Shown: piece after piece, positions 31,870-38,941 of the stretch
How positions within the stretch are numbered: the stretch's first letter is position 1
Layout of the letters: the number at the start of each line of letters is the position of its first letter
DNA from: Gammaproteobacteria bacterium
GTDB lineage: Bacteria > Pseudomonadota > Gammaproteobacteria > Pseudomonadales > Azotimanducaceae
Direction: 5' to 3'
NCBI GenBank assembly: GCA_012269545.1
Contig: JAAXKB010000064.1
Location: 1 to 38,941 of the forward strand
DNA: 38,941 bases
The notes under the pieces: generated by a model
Told to the model about the DNA's origin: nothing
Database searches by the model: none
What the model saw: the letters and a program-made list of their open reading frames with translations, nothing else
Position numbers and translations under genes: made by a program

Positions 31870-32243
31870 AGGGTCTCCTGTTGTGGGTGCTTAGCAAGAG
31901 CGGTACAACGTCCGCTGACTCTGCATTTTGGGCGGCGAAGTTTACAGGCAGGTTTGCATGCAAGCAAAAGAGCACCGCTGTTATAGTCAACGATGATTGG
32001 GGGCAAATCCATTTGCTGCAAGGGTTTTGTCCGACCCGGCCGAGATGTCATTGCAGTAAAAGCTAGACAATGTCTGGCGCGAGTGAAATTCGGTGGTTGG
32101 TGTGCTGGTGGTGAAAATATGTCGACAAAACGGCAACAATGTCTTGTTGTCTGTTTCATACTGGCGCCATCGAAGGCTGGACAAAGGTGACAGCCTTCCC
32201 TCGGCGCAGGCTTCGTCTTCAATACTCGGCAAAGGTTCAATTC
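31870..32243. promoter_or_regulatory. Divergent control gap between suf operon and methyltransferase
   Basis: A 374-bp gap without a convincing gene; the minus-strand frames here show no family resemblance. ACAATGTCT occurs twice in direct orientation (32067-32075 and 32136-32144). The first copy sits in a small palindrome AGACA-A-TGTCT, the second in CAACA...TGTTG. A perfect 8-bp hairpin GAAGGCTG (32172-32179) / CAGCCTTC (32191-32198) lies about 50 bp before the methyltransferase start. A TATAAC-like -10 occurs on the minus strand near 31980. I could not find a clear IscR-type site. Confidence 0.35.
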
Positions 32244-32876
32244 ATGCCCAAGCTTCAACGGCTCCCCGAAGAACACATAGATTTCGCCTATGGCATTTTT
32301 CTTTTGCGAGACTCCCACCGGCTGATTAAGGCGCTAAAGCGCCGCTATCAGCCGAACATTCACGGCACACGAACCTGGGGTTCGGCTTTCTTGCTGATGG
32401 ATTACCTGCAAGAAAACCCACCTGCGAAGGGGCGCAAAGTCATGGAGTTGGGCTGTGGTTGGGGAGCCAGCTCCGTTTTTTGTGCCCACCACTTTGGATC
32501 CAGAGTAACCGCGGTGGATCTGGATCCAGCGGTGTTTCCTTACGTCGATGTTTTCGCTGAAATCAACTCGGTGCAACTCACCAACAAATGCTCGGACTTT
32601 ACCCGGCTAACCGGTCCGTTGTTGGGGCAGCATCAAGTCATCGTCGGCAGTGACATTTGTTTTTGGGACAATCTGGTGAAACCTCTGAAGCTGCTGGTCA
32701 ATCGAGCGTTCAAAAATGGCACCAAGCGCGTAATTATCGCAGATCCCGGACGTCCGCCTTTTTACGAGCTGTGCGATCAATTGTCCAAGAAACATCGGGT
32801 GTCTTTGCAAGAGTGGTACGCCATCGAGCCTGACCGAGTAGTCGGGGAGGTCGTTGAGATTCGCCCGCGGCCTTAG
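32244..32876 (+). CDS. Class I SAM-dependent methyltransferase (Methyltransf_16-like)
   Basis: A 210-aa Rossmann-type methyltransferase. SAM motif I is VMELGCGWGAS (residues 66-76). It is followed by VTAVDLDPAVFPY (acidic loop), the SDICFWDNLVKPLKLLV segment, and VIIADPGRPPFYEL. This set matches proteins related to the METTL21/20 lysine methyltransferases in proteobacteria, but the substrate is unknown. The ATG at 32244 has AAAGG 8 bp upstream; an in-frame ATG at 32139 would add 35 residues that look non-homologous. Its end overlaps the convergent secreted-protein gene by 4 bp. Confidence 0.85.
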   Translation: MPKLQRLPEEHIDFAYGIFLLRDSHRLIKALKRRYQPNIHGTRTWGSAFLLMDYLQENPPAKGRKVMELGCGWGASSVFCAHHFGSRVTAVDLDPAVFPYVDVFAEINSVQLTNKCSDFTRLTGPLLGQHQVIVGSDICFWDNLVKPLKLLVNRAFKNGTKRVIIADPGRPPFYELCDQLSKKHRVSLQEWYAIEPDRVVGEVVEIRPRP

Positions 32877-33226
32877 GGCGTGCCTGACTTTGCGGAGCTT
32901 TGTAGATCTGCAGGACAGTTCAGATAGCGCCTGTAGGCGTCCACTAATTTTTTCCGCAAAGCGGGTGAGTCTGTGCGTTCAATGGTTAGCAGAAGCTGAG
33001 CGGCGACAAAATCCTGATTTTCGCCGGTCGATGGCTGTTTGGACCTTCTAGCATTCGAGCACCGATCAATCAGGGCCCGTTCTGCCGATTCTACTGCTGT
33101 CTTATCCGATAGGCGTGGCGGTTCTGCGGCCTGTACTGCAGAGAACAATAGCGCCAAACCAATTAGAATGGCCTGCGCGACGGTCGGGCGTCTGGTGGGT
33201 TGTGCACGACAACGGATTTTTCTCAT
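32873..33226 (-). CDS. Small secreted/periplasmic protein, hypothetical
   Basis: A 117-aa protein that I do not recognise. A signal peptide with a basic N-region (MRKIRCRAQPTRRPT) and a hydrophobic core (AILIGLALLFSAVQA) ends near AQAAE, so the mature protein starts at about residue 35. The mature part is helical, with two cysteines (in DRCSN and NCPAD) that could form a disulfide. No domain is evident. The ATG at 33226 is preferred over 33262 because the signal peptide begins there; no clear Shine-Dalgarno is seen. It is divergent from tusA and converges with the methyltransferase. Confidence 0.65.
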   Translation of the reverse strand: MRKIRCRAQPTRRPTVAQAILIGLALLFSAVQAAEPPRLSDKTAVESAERALIDRCSNARRSKQPSTGENQDFVAAQLLLTIERTDSPALRKKLVDAYRRYLNCPADLQSSAKSGTP

Positions 33227-33360
33227 AGTAGGAATGCTGCAAAATTTTGGTTTGAAATGCACCCGCTCGTCTTAGCAATAATCATGTTTGCGTTTAGCAC
33301 TTGGTGTGAATCCCGTCCCAAGTGGCCTAACATTCCACCCTGTTTAACAAGGGGCTTTCG

Positions 33361-33606
33361 GTGGAATACGACGTTCAACTCGATGCGCGGGGTCTGCGCT
33401 GCCCGGAGCCACTTATGCTGGTGAGAAATAAGATTCGCGAACTTCCCGATGGTAATGTCTTGCACGTGCTTGCAACCGATCCCACCACCGAGCGAGATTT
33501 GGAGCACTTTTGCCAGTTTATGAAGCATGACTATCTCAAGATTGTTCGTGAAGGCTGGCATGACGATAGCAGTGTCCTGCAGTTCTGGATCAGGAAGAAC
33601 GGTTAA
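33361..33606 (+). CDS. tusA: TusA-family sulfurtransferase
   Basis: An 81-aa sulfur carrier. The conserved LDARGLRCPEPLMLVR motif holds the active Cys14; this small alpha/beta protein accepts persulfide from a cysteine desulfurase and passes it on. In E. coli it feeds 2-thiouridine formation in tRNA wobble positions. The start is GTG at 33361 with AAGGGG 7 bp upstream. It starts a co-directional cluster, tusA then epmC 6 bp later, then the FAD oxidase and NAD-kinase-like genes. Some TusA-like proteins serve other sulfur routes, but length and the CPEP motif fit TusA. Confidence 0.93.
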   Translation: MEYDVQLDARGLRCPEPLMLVRNKIRELPDGNVLHVLATDPTTERDLEHFCQFMKHDYLKIVREGWHDDSSVLQFWIRKNG

Positions 33607-33611
33607 CGGCT

Positions 33612-34184
33612 TTGAACGGTCAAAAGCACATCACCGATGAGGCGCTGGCTGAATCTATCGCCAAAGCCTTTGAAGACTGCTTTGCCTCCTACGAGACGAT
33701 GTTGGTGGGTGGTGCCGAGGAACCCCTCTACCAACCCGCAAAAGATGGCCACTCTGCCAAATTAGTGTTTCGGGAAGACTTTCCCGCATCGGCGTTACAC
33801 GAGATTGCCCATTGGTGCATTGCCGGTGCCAGGCGACGCCAGCAAGAAGATTTTGGCTACGCGTACATTTGCGGTCCCCGTAGCGCTGAAGAGCAAGACG
33901 CTTTTTTTGCCGCAGAGCTGAAAACTCAAAGCCTTGAGCGCGCATTTGCTGCAGCGTTGGGTCTTGAGTTTCGTCCCAGTGCCGACAACCTAAACGCTGA
34001 TGTTGATGCGTTCTCCGCCACGCTTGAAGATTACGAAAACTCATTGAACGCTTGGCTGACAACCACCGCTGGCCAGCGTGCCAGACGGTTTCTGCAGCGC
34101 CTGAGCATACTCAAAACTGCGTTATCTGAAGGGTCGGTAACCGCTTGCAGTGACTCCAGTGACCAGGCGGGAGTTGTGCAATGA
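33612..34184 (+). CDS. epmC: Elongation factor P hydroxylase (EpmC/YfcM family)
   Basis: A 190-aa protein of the EpmC family, which hydroxylates the beta-lysylated Lys of EF-P in gammaproteobacteria. The motif HEIAHWCIAGARRR (His63, Glu64, His67) corresponds to the metal-binding HEIxHW region of E. coli YfcM, with DFGYAY and RSAEEQDAFFAAELKTQSLE in the expected places. The start is TTG at 33612, 6 bp after tusA, with no strong ribosome site; it is the only sensible start upstream of the homology. A C-terminal extension (Ser/Asp-rich) is present. EpmA and EpmB are not in the window, so EF-P modification would rely on genes elsewhere. Confidence 0.9.
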   Translation: MNGQKHITDEALAESIAKAFEDCFASYETMLVGGAEEPLYQPAKDGHSAKLVFREDFPASALHEIAHWCIAGARRRQQEDFGYAYICGPRSAEEQDAFFAAELKTQSLERAFAAALGLEFRPSADNLNADVDAFSATLEDYENSLNAWLTTTAGQRARRFLQRLSILKTALSEGSVTACSDSSDQAGVVQ

Positions 34185-35260
34185 CCGACAAAGTCGATTG
34201 TATAGTGATCGGTGCGGGAGTGGTGGGGTTGGCTACAGCGGCCCAACTCGCCGCTGCAGGACGCGAGGTGATTGTACTGGAACAGCACTCGGCCATCGGT
34301 ACCGAGACCAGTTCACGTAATTCTGAAGTTATTCATGCAGGTATTTATTACCCCGCAGGCAGCCGCAAAGCCGAGCTTTGCGTTCGAGGCAAGGAGCTCT
34401 TGTACCAACACTGCGATGCCTATGCGGTGCCCTACAAACGCTGCGGTAAGGTGATTGTTGCCACCAGTGATGCCCAGCGTGAGGTGGTCGATGGATACAT
34501 CGCGCAAGCCAGCGCCAATGGCGTGACCGACTTACGCTGGATTGATCAAGCGGAACTGAACGAGCTAGAACCGGAAGTTATGGGCGTTGGTGCCGCTTTG
34601 TCGCCGTCCACGGGCATCATTGATTCCCATGCCTATATGATCAGTTTGCAAGGCATTATCGAAGCCAATGGCGGCTTTATCGCCTTTCAAAACACCGTTC
34701 AGAGCGTAAATCATGCTGACGATCTCTGGGTGCACACCAATCAAATGACGCTAGCGGCGGACTGGGTCATTAATGCCGGTGGCCTGCATGCACCGGCTCT
34801 GGCGCAAAACGTTCCGGGTTCGCCAAGGGCTCACTATGCCATAGGCCACTACTACACCTACTCTGGGCCGCAACCCTTTAGGCGCCTCGTCTACCCCACG
34901 GCGGAGCAGGGCGGTTTGGGAGTGCATGTCACTCTAGATCTCGGCGGGCAAGTGAAGTTCGGCCCGGACGTGCGCTGGATCGACTCCGTGGACTACACCT
35001 TTGACGACAGTAAACGCTCAGACTTTGTCGATGCCATACGCGCCTACTATCCGGGTCTGGATGAAGAACGATTGCAGCCCGGCTACACGGGCATTCGCCC
35101 AAAAATCGATGGCCCGGGCGGTGCAGCCGATTTTTTGATTCGCGGCCCTAGGGATCATGGCGTATCTGGCCGCATTGATTTACTGGGCATTGAGTCACCG
35201 GGGCTCACCGCGTCCTTGGCTATCGCTGAAGCAGTGGGCGAGGTGATAAACGTTGAGTGA
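34181..35260 (+). CDS. FAD-dependent oxidoreductase, LhgO/L-2-hydroxyglutarate oxidase-like
   Basis: A 359-aa flavoprotein. The N-terminal GAGVVGLATAAQLA (residues 11-24) is the dinucleotide-binding loop, EQHSAIGTETSSRNSEVIHAGIYY matches the flavin-attachment/DAO-type region, and the C-terminal GYTGIRPKI and LLGIESPGLTASLAIAEAV are typical of LhgO/L2HGDH-like oxidases. LhgO oxidises L-2-hydroxyglutarate to 2-oxoglutarate and feeds electrons to quinones. The start ATGA overlaps the epmC stop. A related 2-hydroxyacid or glycine/glycerol-like substrate is possible, but the HAGIYYP motif favours LhgO. Confidence 0.83.
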   Translation: MTDKVDCIVIGAGVVGLATAAQLAAAGREVIVLEQHSAIGTETSSRNSEVIHAGIYYPAGSRKAELCVRGKELLYQHCDAYAVPYKRCGKVIVATSDAQREVVDGYIAQASANGVTDLRWIDQAELNELEPEVMGVGAALSPSTGIIDSHAYMISLQGIIEANGGFIAFQNTVQSVNHADDLWVHTNQMTLAADWVINAGGLHAPALAQNVPGSPRAHYAIGHYYTYSGPQPFRRLVYPTAEQGGLGVHVTLDLGGQVKFGPDVRWIDSVDYTFDDSKRSDFVDAIRAYYPGLDEERLQPGYTGIRPKIDGPGGAADFLIRGPRDHGVSGRIDLLGIESPGLTASLAIAEAVGEVINVE

Positions 35261-36449
35261 CTCTCGTTTGGTAAGTCCGACGCTGAGGGTTGGCTTGGTC
35301 GTGAACCCCATGGCGGGCATTGGCGGCGCGGTGGGTTTACAGGGCAGTGACGGTGCAACCCTGCAGCGCGAGGCGGTGAATCGCCAGGGTGTGCCGCGTG
35401 GCCCTGAGCGCCTTGAGTTGTTTTTCCGGGCCTTGGCGGAGGGACAGCCGCTGCAGTCGCAAGATATTGCTTGGTTCACTTGGGGTGGTCCCATGGGTGC
35501 TGACGCATTGGCGTCCGCAGGCGTAAATACGAGTATTTTAGGCGCCCCAGAATATCCCTCTACGGGTGCCGATACCCAGCAAGCTGTTGCAGCATTGTGC
35601 GCTCAAGGTATTGATTTGCTTATCTTTGTTGGAGGAGATGGTACGGCCAGAGACGTACTCGCCTCGATCTCCAATCAAATCTGCGTGCTGGGACTGCCTG
35701 CAGGGGTCAAGATGCACAGCGGCGTTTTCGCCATTAGCCCTGTCGCGGCGGCGGAGGTGGTTACAGGTCTGGTGCAGGGACATCTGATTGGTCGCATGGT
35801 GAGAGACGTTCGAGACTATGTGCCAGACACCGAAAGTCGAGCAACAGATACTCACGCCGCGGTGATCACCAAACGTTACGGTGAATTGTGGGTGCCGGAG
35901 GCGGCAGGTTACTTGCAGCAAATGAAAGTCGGCGGCAAGGAAGACGAAAGTTTAGTGGTGCAAGAAATCGCAAGCTATTTCTCGGATCACCCGGAGCTGT
36001 ATCAAGGTAAAGCTCTGGTGCTGGGTCCGGGCAGTACCAATTTGGCGATCAAACAGGCCCTTGGGTTAAACGGCACCCTGCTGGGATGCGATGTGTTGAT
36101 GCCTGACGGACGGACTGCAGAAAATGCCACGAAGGGCCAACTGCTGGAGTTGAGGGCTGAATTTCCTTTCCACGTGGTGATCAGCTTCACACGCCATCAG
36201 GGCTTTTTGCTGGGGCGCGGCAATCAACAGCTCAGCCCCGAGCTCATACAAAGCCTTGATTGGAAGCAGGATGTCACGGTGCTGGGGTCGCGGAGCAAGC
36301 TGGACACGCTGGCACAGCGTCCCATGCTGGTAGATACCGGTGATGCGTCCTTGGATGCGAAACTGTGCGGGTTAGTCAGTGTGCTGGCAGGCTACGACGA
36401 CTTCCTGCTTTACCGCGTGAGCAACACCTTGTTGCCCCACGCGTCCTAA
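35253..36449 (+). CDS. ATP-NAD kinase family protein
   Basis: A 398-aa member of the ATP-NAD/AcoX kinase family. The NPMAGIGG motif (residues 18-25) and the catalytic FVGGDGTARDV (GGDGT at about 127-131) are the NAD-kinase hallmarks, followed by LGLPAGVKMHSGVFA. The C-terminal half (LVLGPGSTNLAIKQALG, LLGCDVLMPDG) is the extended region of the AcoX-like group, which differs from the classical NadK of about 290 aa. It may phosphorylate NAD(H) or a different substrate. The TTG at 35253 overlaps the preceding gene by 8 bp and has GAGGTG upstream. It ends a four-gene co-directional run with tusA, epmC and the FAD oxidase. Confidence 0.85.
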   Translation: MSDSRLVSPTLRVGLVVNPMAGIGGAVGLQGSDGATLQREAVNRQGVPRGPERLELFFRALAEGQPLQSQDIAWFTWGGPMGADALASAGVNTSILGAPEYPSTGADTQQAVAALCAQGIDLLIFVGGDGTARDVLASISNQICVLGLPAGVKMHSGVFAISPVAAAEVVTGLVQGHLIGRMVRDVRDYVPDTESRATDTHAAVITKRYGELWVPEAAGYLQQMKVGGKEDESLVVQEIASYFSDHPELYQGKALVLGPGSTNLAIKQALGLNGTLLGCDVLMPDGRTAENATKGQLLELRAEFPFHVVISFTRHQGFLLGRGNQQLSPELIQSLDWKQDVTVLGSRSKLDTLAQRPMLVDTGDASLDAKLCGLVSVLAGYDDFLLYRVSNTLLPHAS

Positions 36450-36459
36450 ACCAAGGCCG

Positions 36460-37704
36460 TTACTGGCGATACGTCGATAGAAACCGTTTCAATCGGCCGA
36501 TGGATTCGTGCAGCTGCTCTGTGTGGGGTAAGAACACCACGCGAAAGTGATCTGGTGCTGGCCAGTGGAAGCCAGAGCCTTGCACCATCAACACTTTTTC
36601 TGCCAGCAGAAAATCCAAAATAAAACGCTCGTCATCGGCAATGTTGAATCGAGCTGTGTCGATCTTTGGAAACAAATACAGCGCGCCCTTTGGTTTTACG
36701 CAGGAGATGCCTTCGACCTCGTTCAACAATTCCCAAGCCACATTGCGCTGCTCCAACAAGCGTCCGCCGGGCGCTGTGAGTTCGAAGATGCTTTGGTGGC
36801 CGCCCAAGGCGGTTTGAATCGCATGCTGTGAGGGTACGTTGGAACACAGTCGCATGGACGCGAGAATATTCAGCCCTTCAATAAAGTCTGCCGCGCGCTC
36901 CCGTGCACCGCTGACGATCATCCAGCCAGTGCGAAAGCCCGCTACGCGATAAGACTTGGACAGCCCGCTGAACGTCATGAACAGCAGATCGTCCGCGTAA
37001 GACGCCAGCGGAATGTACTCCTGATCGTCGAATAAAATTTTGTCGTAAATCTCGTCGGCAAATACCACCAAATCGTGTTCCCGAGCAATTTGGATCAGCG
37101 CCTTCTGCATTTCAGGTGAATACACCGCGCCGGTGGGGTTATTCGGGTTGATCACGACGATGCCACGCGTATTGGGCGTGATCTTGCTGCGAATGTCGGC
37201 AAGATCCGGCTGCCAGTCGTCGTCCTCATCACACAGGTAATGCACAGGCTTGCCACCGCACAGGTTGACTGCGGCACTCCACAGGGGAAAGTCCGGGCAA
37301 GGCACCAGTATTTCGTCGCCATCGTTAACCAGCGCCTGCATGGACATGACCACCAGTTCGGAGACACCGTTGCCGATATAGATGTCTTCGACATCGATGT
37401 CGCGAATGTTGATTTGCTGGCAGTACTGCATCACCGCTTTACGTGCAGCGAACAAGCCCTTGGAATCGCAATAGCCTTGGGAATTCGGAATGTTGCGTAC
37501 CACGTCACGCAGGATTTCTTCCGGCGCACTAAAACCCCAAGGTGCAGGATTGCCAATGTTCAGCTTTAAAATCTGATGGCCTTCCGCCTCTAGCTGGTTG
37601 GCTGCGGTCAGCACCGGTCCTCGGATGTCATAACAGACATCGGCGAGTTTATCCGACTTGCGAATCTGGCCCGTGGGCGATGTGAGCGGCTGTACCTGGT
37701 TCAT
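36460..37704 (-). CDS. alaA: Alanine-synthesising transaminase AlaA (class I PLP aminotransferase)
   Basis: A 414-aa aminotransferase; E. coli AlaA transfers the amino group of glutamate to pyruvate. VCYDIRGPVL (residues 23-32), LKLNIGNPAPWGF, SQGYCDSKGL, INPNNPTGAVY and SGLSKSYRVAGFRTGW, which holds the PLP Lys250, match AlaA closely. The ATG at 37704 is used because AGGAA lies 5-7 bp upstream and the N-terminus then fits E. coli AlaA; an ATG at 37728 would add eight residues. It converges with the NAD-kinase-like gene (10 bp gap, no terminator seen) and is divergent from msrB. Confidence 0.93.
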   Translation of the reverse strand: MNQVQPLTSPTGQIRKSDKLADVCYDIRGPVLTAANQLEAEGHQILKLNIGNPAPWGFSAPEEILRDVVRNIPNSQGYCDSKGLFAARKAVMQYCQQINIRDIDVEDIYIGNGVSELVVMSMQALVNDGDEILVPCPDFPLWSAAVNLCGGKPVHYLCDEDDDWQPDLADIRSKITPNTRGIVVINPNNPTGAVYSPEMQKALIQIAREHDLVVFADEIYDKILFDDQEYIPLASYADDLLFMTFSGLSKSYRVAGFRTGWMIVSGARERAADFIEGLNILASMRLCSNVPSQHAIQTALGGHQSIFELTAPGGRLLEQRNVAWELLNEVEGISCVKPKGALYLFPKIDTARFNIADDERFILDFLLAEKVLMVQGSGFHWPAPDHFRVVFLPHTEQLHESIGRLKRFLSTYRQ

Positions 37705-37829
37705 GTGCTTTCCTAAAGGCTGTTTCATTCGCAGACGTCAATCGGCGGCGTCAGAAGAATGATCAAGGGCACTAGTCTAAGGTGCTGTCTTTGGCTTAGC
37801 ATCAACTAAGTGGATAAAAAGGGGGCAAT

Positions 37830-38240
37830 GTGAGCTCAGAAATCGAAAAGGTCGTTAAAAGCGACGAAGAATGGCGAAATCAGCTGTCACCAGAAGAATA
37901 CGCGGTTGCCCGCCAAGCGGGTACCGAGCGGCCGTTCACGGGCGTGTATTGGGATGAAGATCGCCCGGGCACCTACTTATGTAAGTGCTGCGACAGCCCG
38001 CTGTTTGACGCTGAAACCAAATTCGACGCAGGTTGTGGCTGGCCAAGCTTTTACGCGCCGCTGGAGTCCGACGCCCTGATCAATCGCGAGGACAATTCTC
38101 TGGGCATGCGCCGAATCGAAGTGCTGTGTGCACGCTGCGATGCTCACCTCGGGCATGTGTTTCCAGATGGCCCTGCGCCCACTGGATTGCGCTACTGCAT
38201 GAATTCGGTATGTCTAACGCTGGATACCGATTCCATCTAG
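37830..38240 (+). CDS. msrB: Peptide methionine (R)-S-oxide reductase MsrB
   Basis: A 136-aa repair enzyme that reduces methionine-R-sulfoxide in proteins. The zinc cysteines are Cys51/Cys54 (CKCC) and Cys100/Cys103 (CARC), GCGWPSF holds another conserved Cys69, and the catalytic Cys123 lies in RYCMNSVCL. The usual RY/FCxNSASL has VCL instead, adding a Cys128 next to the active site. The GTG at 37830 has GGGGG about 5 bp upstream. It is divergent from alaA (125-bp gap) and followed by the acyl-CoA ligase. Cytosolic, as no signal is visible. Confidence 0.95.
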   Translation: MSSEIEKVVKSDEEWRNQLSPEEYAVARQAGTERPFTGVYWDEDRPGTYLCKCCDSPLFDAETKFDAGCGWPSFYAPLESDALINREDNSLGMRRIEVLCARCDAHLGHVFPDGPAPTGLRYCMNSVCLTLDTDSI

Positions 38241-38326
38241 AAAAATTCAAACCCACTCGGCGTATCAGTTGCATTGCCGGGTGGAATCATCAGCAACAAC
38301 CGACGAACTATTTTGGGGAGAAATAC

Positions 38327-38941
38327 ATGAGTCCAGCAGATATTGCAGCCACACACCCGGACAAGCCTGCCTACATCATGGCCGAGACCGGCGATACGGT
38401 GACCTTTGCCGAGCTCGAAGCCACCGCTAATCAAGGCGCGCAATTGTTCCGCTCGCTGGGTCTGCAGCGCGGCGATCACATCGCCATTTTGTTAGAGAAC
38501 CATCCACGATTTTTTCAAATCTGCTGGGCAGCCCAACGCTCGGGCATTTACTTCACCGCCATCAGCTGGCGTCTGCAGCAGCAGGAAGTGGACTACATCG
38601 TGAACAACTGCGAAGCCCGAGTCTTTATCACCTCCCACGCGCGTAAAGAGGTGGTGCAGCCCTTGGTGGGCAAAATGCCGCTGGTGGAACAATGCTACAT
38701 GCTCGATGGCACCATCGACGGTTTTGCCAGCTGGGAAGACGCCATCGCCGCCATGCCCGATCAGCCCATTGCTGATCAAAGTGAAGGCGCCGCCATGCTC
38801 TATTCCTCCGGCACAACAGGTTACCCCAAGGGCGTGAAGCGACCGCTGCCGGAACAGGATTACGGTGTCGAGGAGGGGGTTGATCTGTTGAAGGTGCTGT
38901 ATGGCGCTACGGATGAGTCCATATACCTTTCGCCAGCACCG
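38327..38941 (+). CDS. Acyl-CoA synthetase (AMP-binding), 3'-truncated by the window edge
   Basis: The first 205 codons of an AMP-dependent acid-CoA ligase; the frame runs open to the window end. The ATG at 38327 has GGGGAG 6 bp upstream. Visible family features are VTFAELEATANQGAQLFRSLG, GDHIAILLENHPRFFQICWAAQRSG, TAISWRLQQQEVDYIVNNC, and the P-loop MLYSSGTTGYPKGVKRPLP. The 'KGVKRPL' ending of the P-loop is typical of a FadD4-like/steroid or aromatic-acid ligase group in gammaproteobacteria. Substrate unknown. It is the third adenylate-forming ligase of the window. Confidence 0.85.
   Translation, partial: MSPADIAATHPDKPAYIMAETGDTVTFAELEATANQGAQLFRSLGLQRGDHIAILLENHPRFFQICWAAQRSGIYFTAISWRLQQQEVDYIVNNCEARVFITSHARKEVVQPLVGKMPLVEQCYMLDGTIDGFASWEDAIAAMPDQPIADQSEGAAMLYSSGTTGYPKGVKRPLPEQDYGVEEGVDLLKVLYGATDESIYLSPAP

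Noticed and set aside
31866-32318. Cys-rich 150-aa frame upstream of sufB
   Set aside because: It was considered as a possible regulator, but it shows no helix-turn-helix or IscR-type cysteine spacing and would cover the suf control gap.
1-38941. CRISPR array, insertion sequences or integrase next to the tRNAs
   Set aside because: I found no regular repeat-spacer pattern, no transposase or integrase motif and no duplicated tRNA 3' end (att) in the window.

Overview
The window looks like chromosomal DNA of a gammaproteobacterium, probably aquatic or marine. This is inferred from gene content and not proven: an EpmC-type EF-P hydroxylase, TusA, an AlaA-type transaminase, a Na+-pumping oxaloacetate decarboxylase, an RND efflux operon, and several acyl-CoA ligases beside an outer-membrane CBM9/DUF5916 barrel protein. 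Base composition is even and moderately GC-rich, apart from a short AT-rich patch near 13.14-13.18 kb. I see no insertion sequence, no CRISPR array and no rRNA. Many genes start with GTG or TTG.

Layout: 0-3.7 kb holds an unrecognised partial ORF, an XRE regulator with an AT-hook-like tail, an SsuD-like flavin monooxygenase, a tiny membrane protein and an Ldh/Mdh-type 2-hydroxyacid dehydrogenase. A tRNA-Arg(ACG) with a clear sigma-70 promoter follows. From 4 to 12.5 kb lies a co-directional run oadG-oadA-oadB, then a SPOR-CBM9-DUF5916 outer-membrane protein that overlaps a BisC/TorA-type molybdoenzyme by 4 bp. From 12.5 to 13.5 kb is an accessory patch: a 62-aa hypothetical, a CI/XRE-like regulator split by a one-base frameshift in an A5 run, and an AT-rich gap with dyad symmetry. 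From 13.5 to 18.5 kb is an RND permease/adaptor operon divergent from its probable TetR regulator.

The most unusual element is at 18690-19008 on the minus strand: a tRNA-Arg(CCU) gene interrupted after anticodon base 36 by a 244-nt group I intron closely resembling the Azoarcus tRNA-Ile ribozyme. From 19 to 26 kb come a nitroreductase with aroA, a malonyl-CoA synthetase (matB), a second acyl-CoA synthetase converging on a shared bidirectional terminator, and a TIGR04283/TIGR04282 glycosyltransferase pair. From 25.9 to 31.9 kb is a tight, mostly overlapping suf operon (sufB-C-D-S-A-T-E) for Fe-S cluster assembly.

From 32 to 38.9 kb are a SAM methyltransferase, a small secreted protein, a translation/redox cluster (tusA, epmC, an LhgO-like FAD oxidase, an ATP-NAD-kinase-like protein), alaA, msrB and the start of another acyl-CoA ligase. 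Functional themes are Fe-S, sulfur and redox maintenance (suf, tusA, msrB, molybdoenzyme, FAD oxidase), carboxylate and fatty-acid activation (oad, matB, ligases), and tRNA or translation quality (two tRNA-Arg genes, tusA, epmC).
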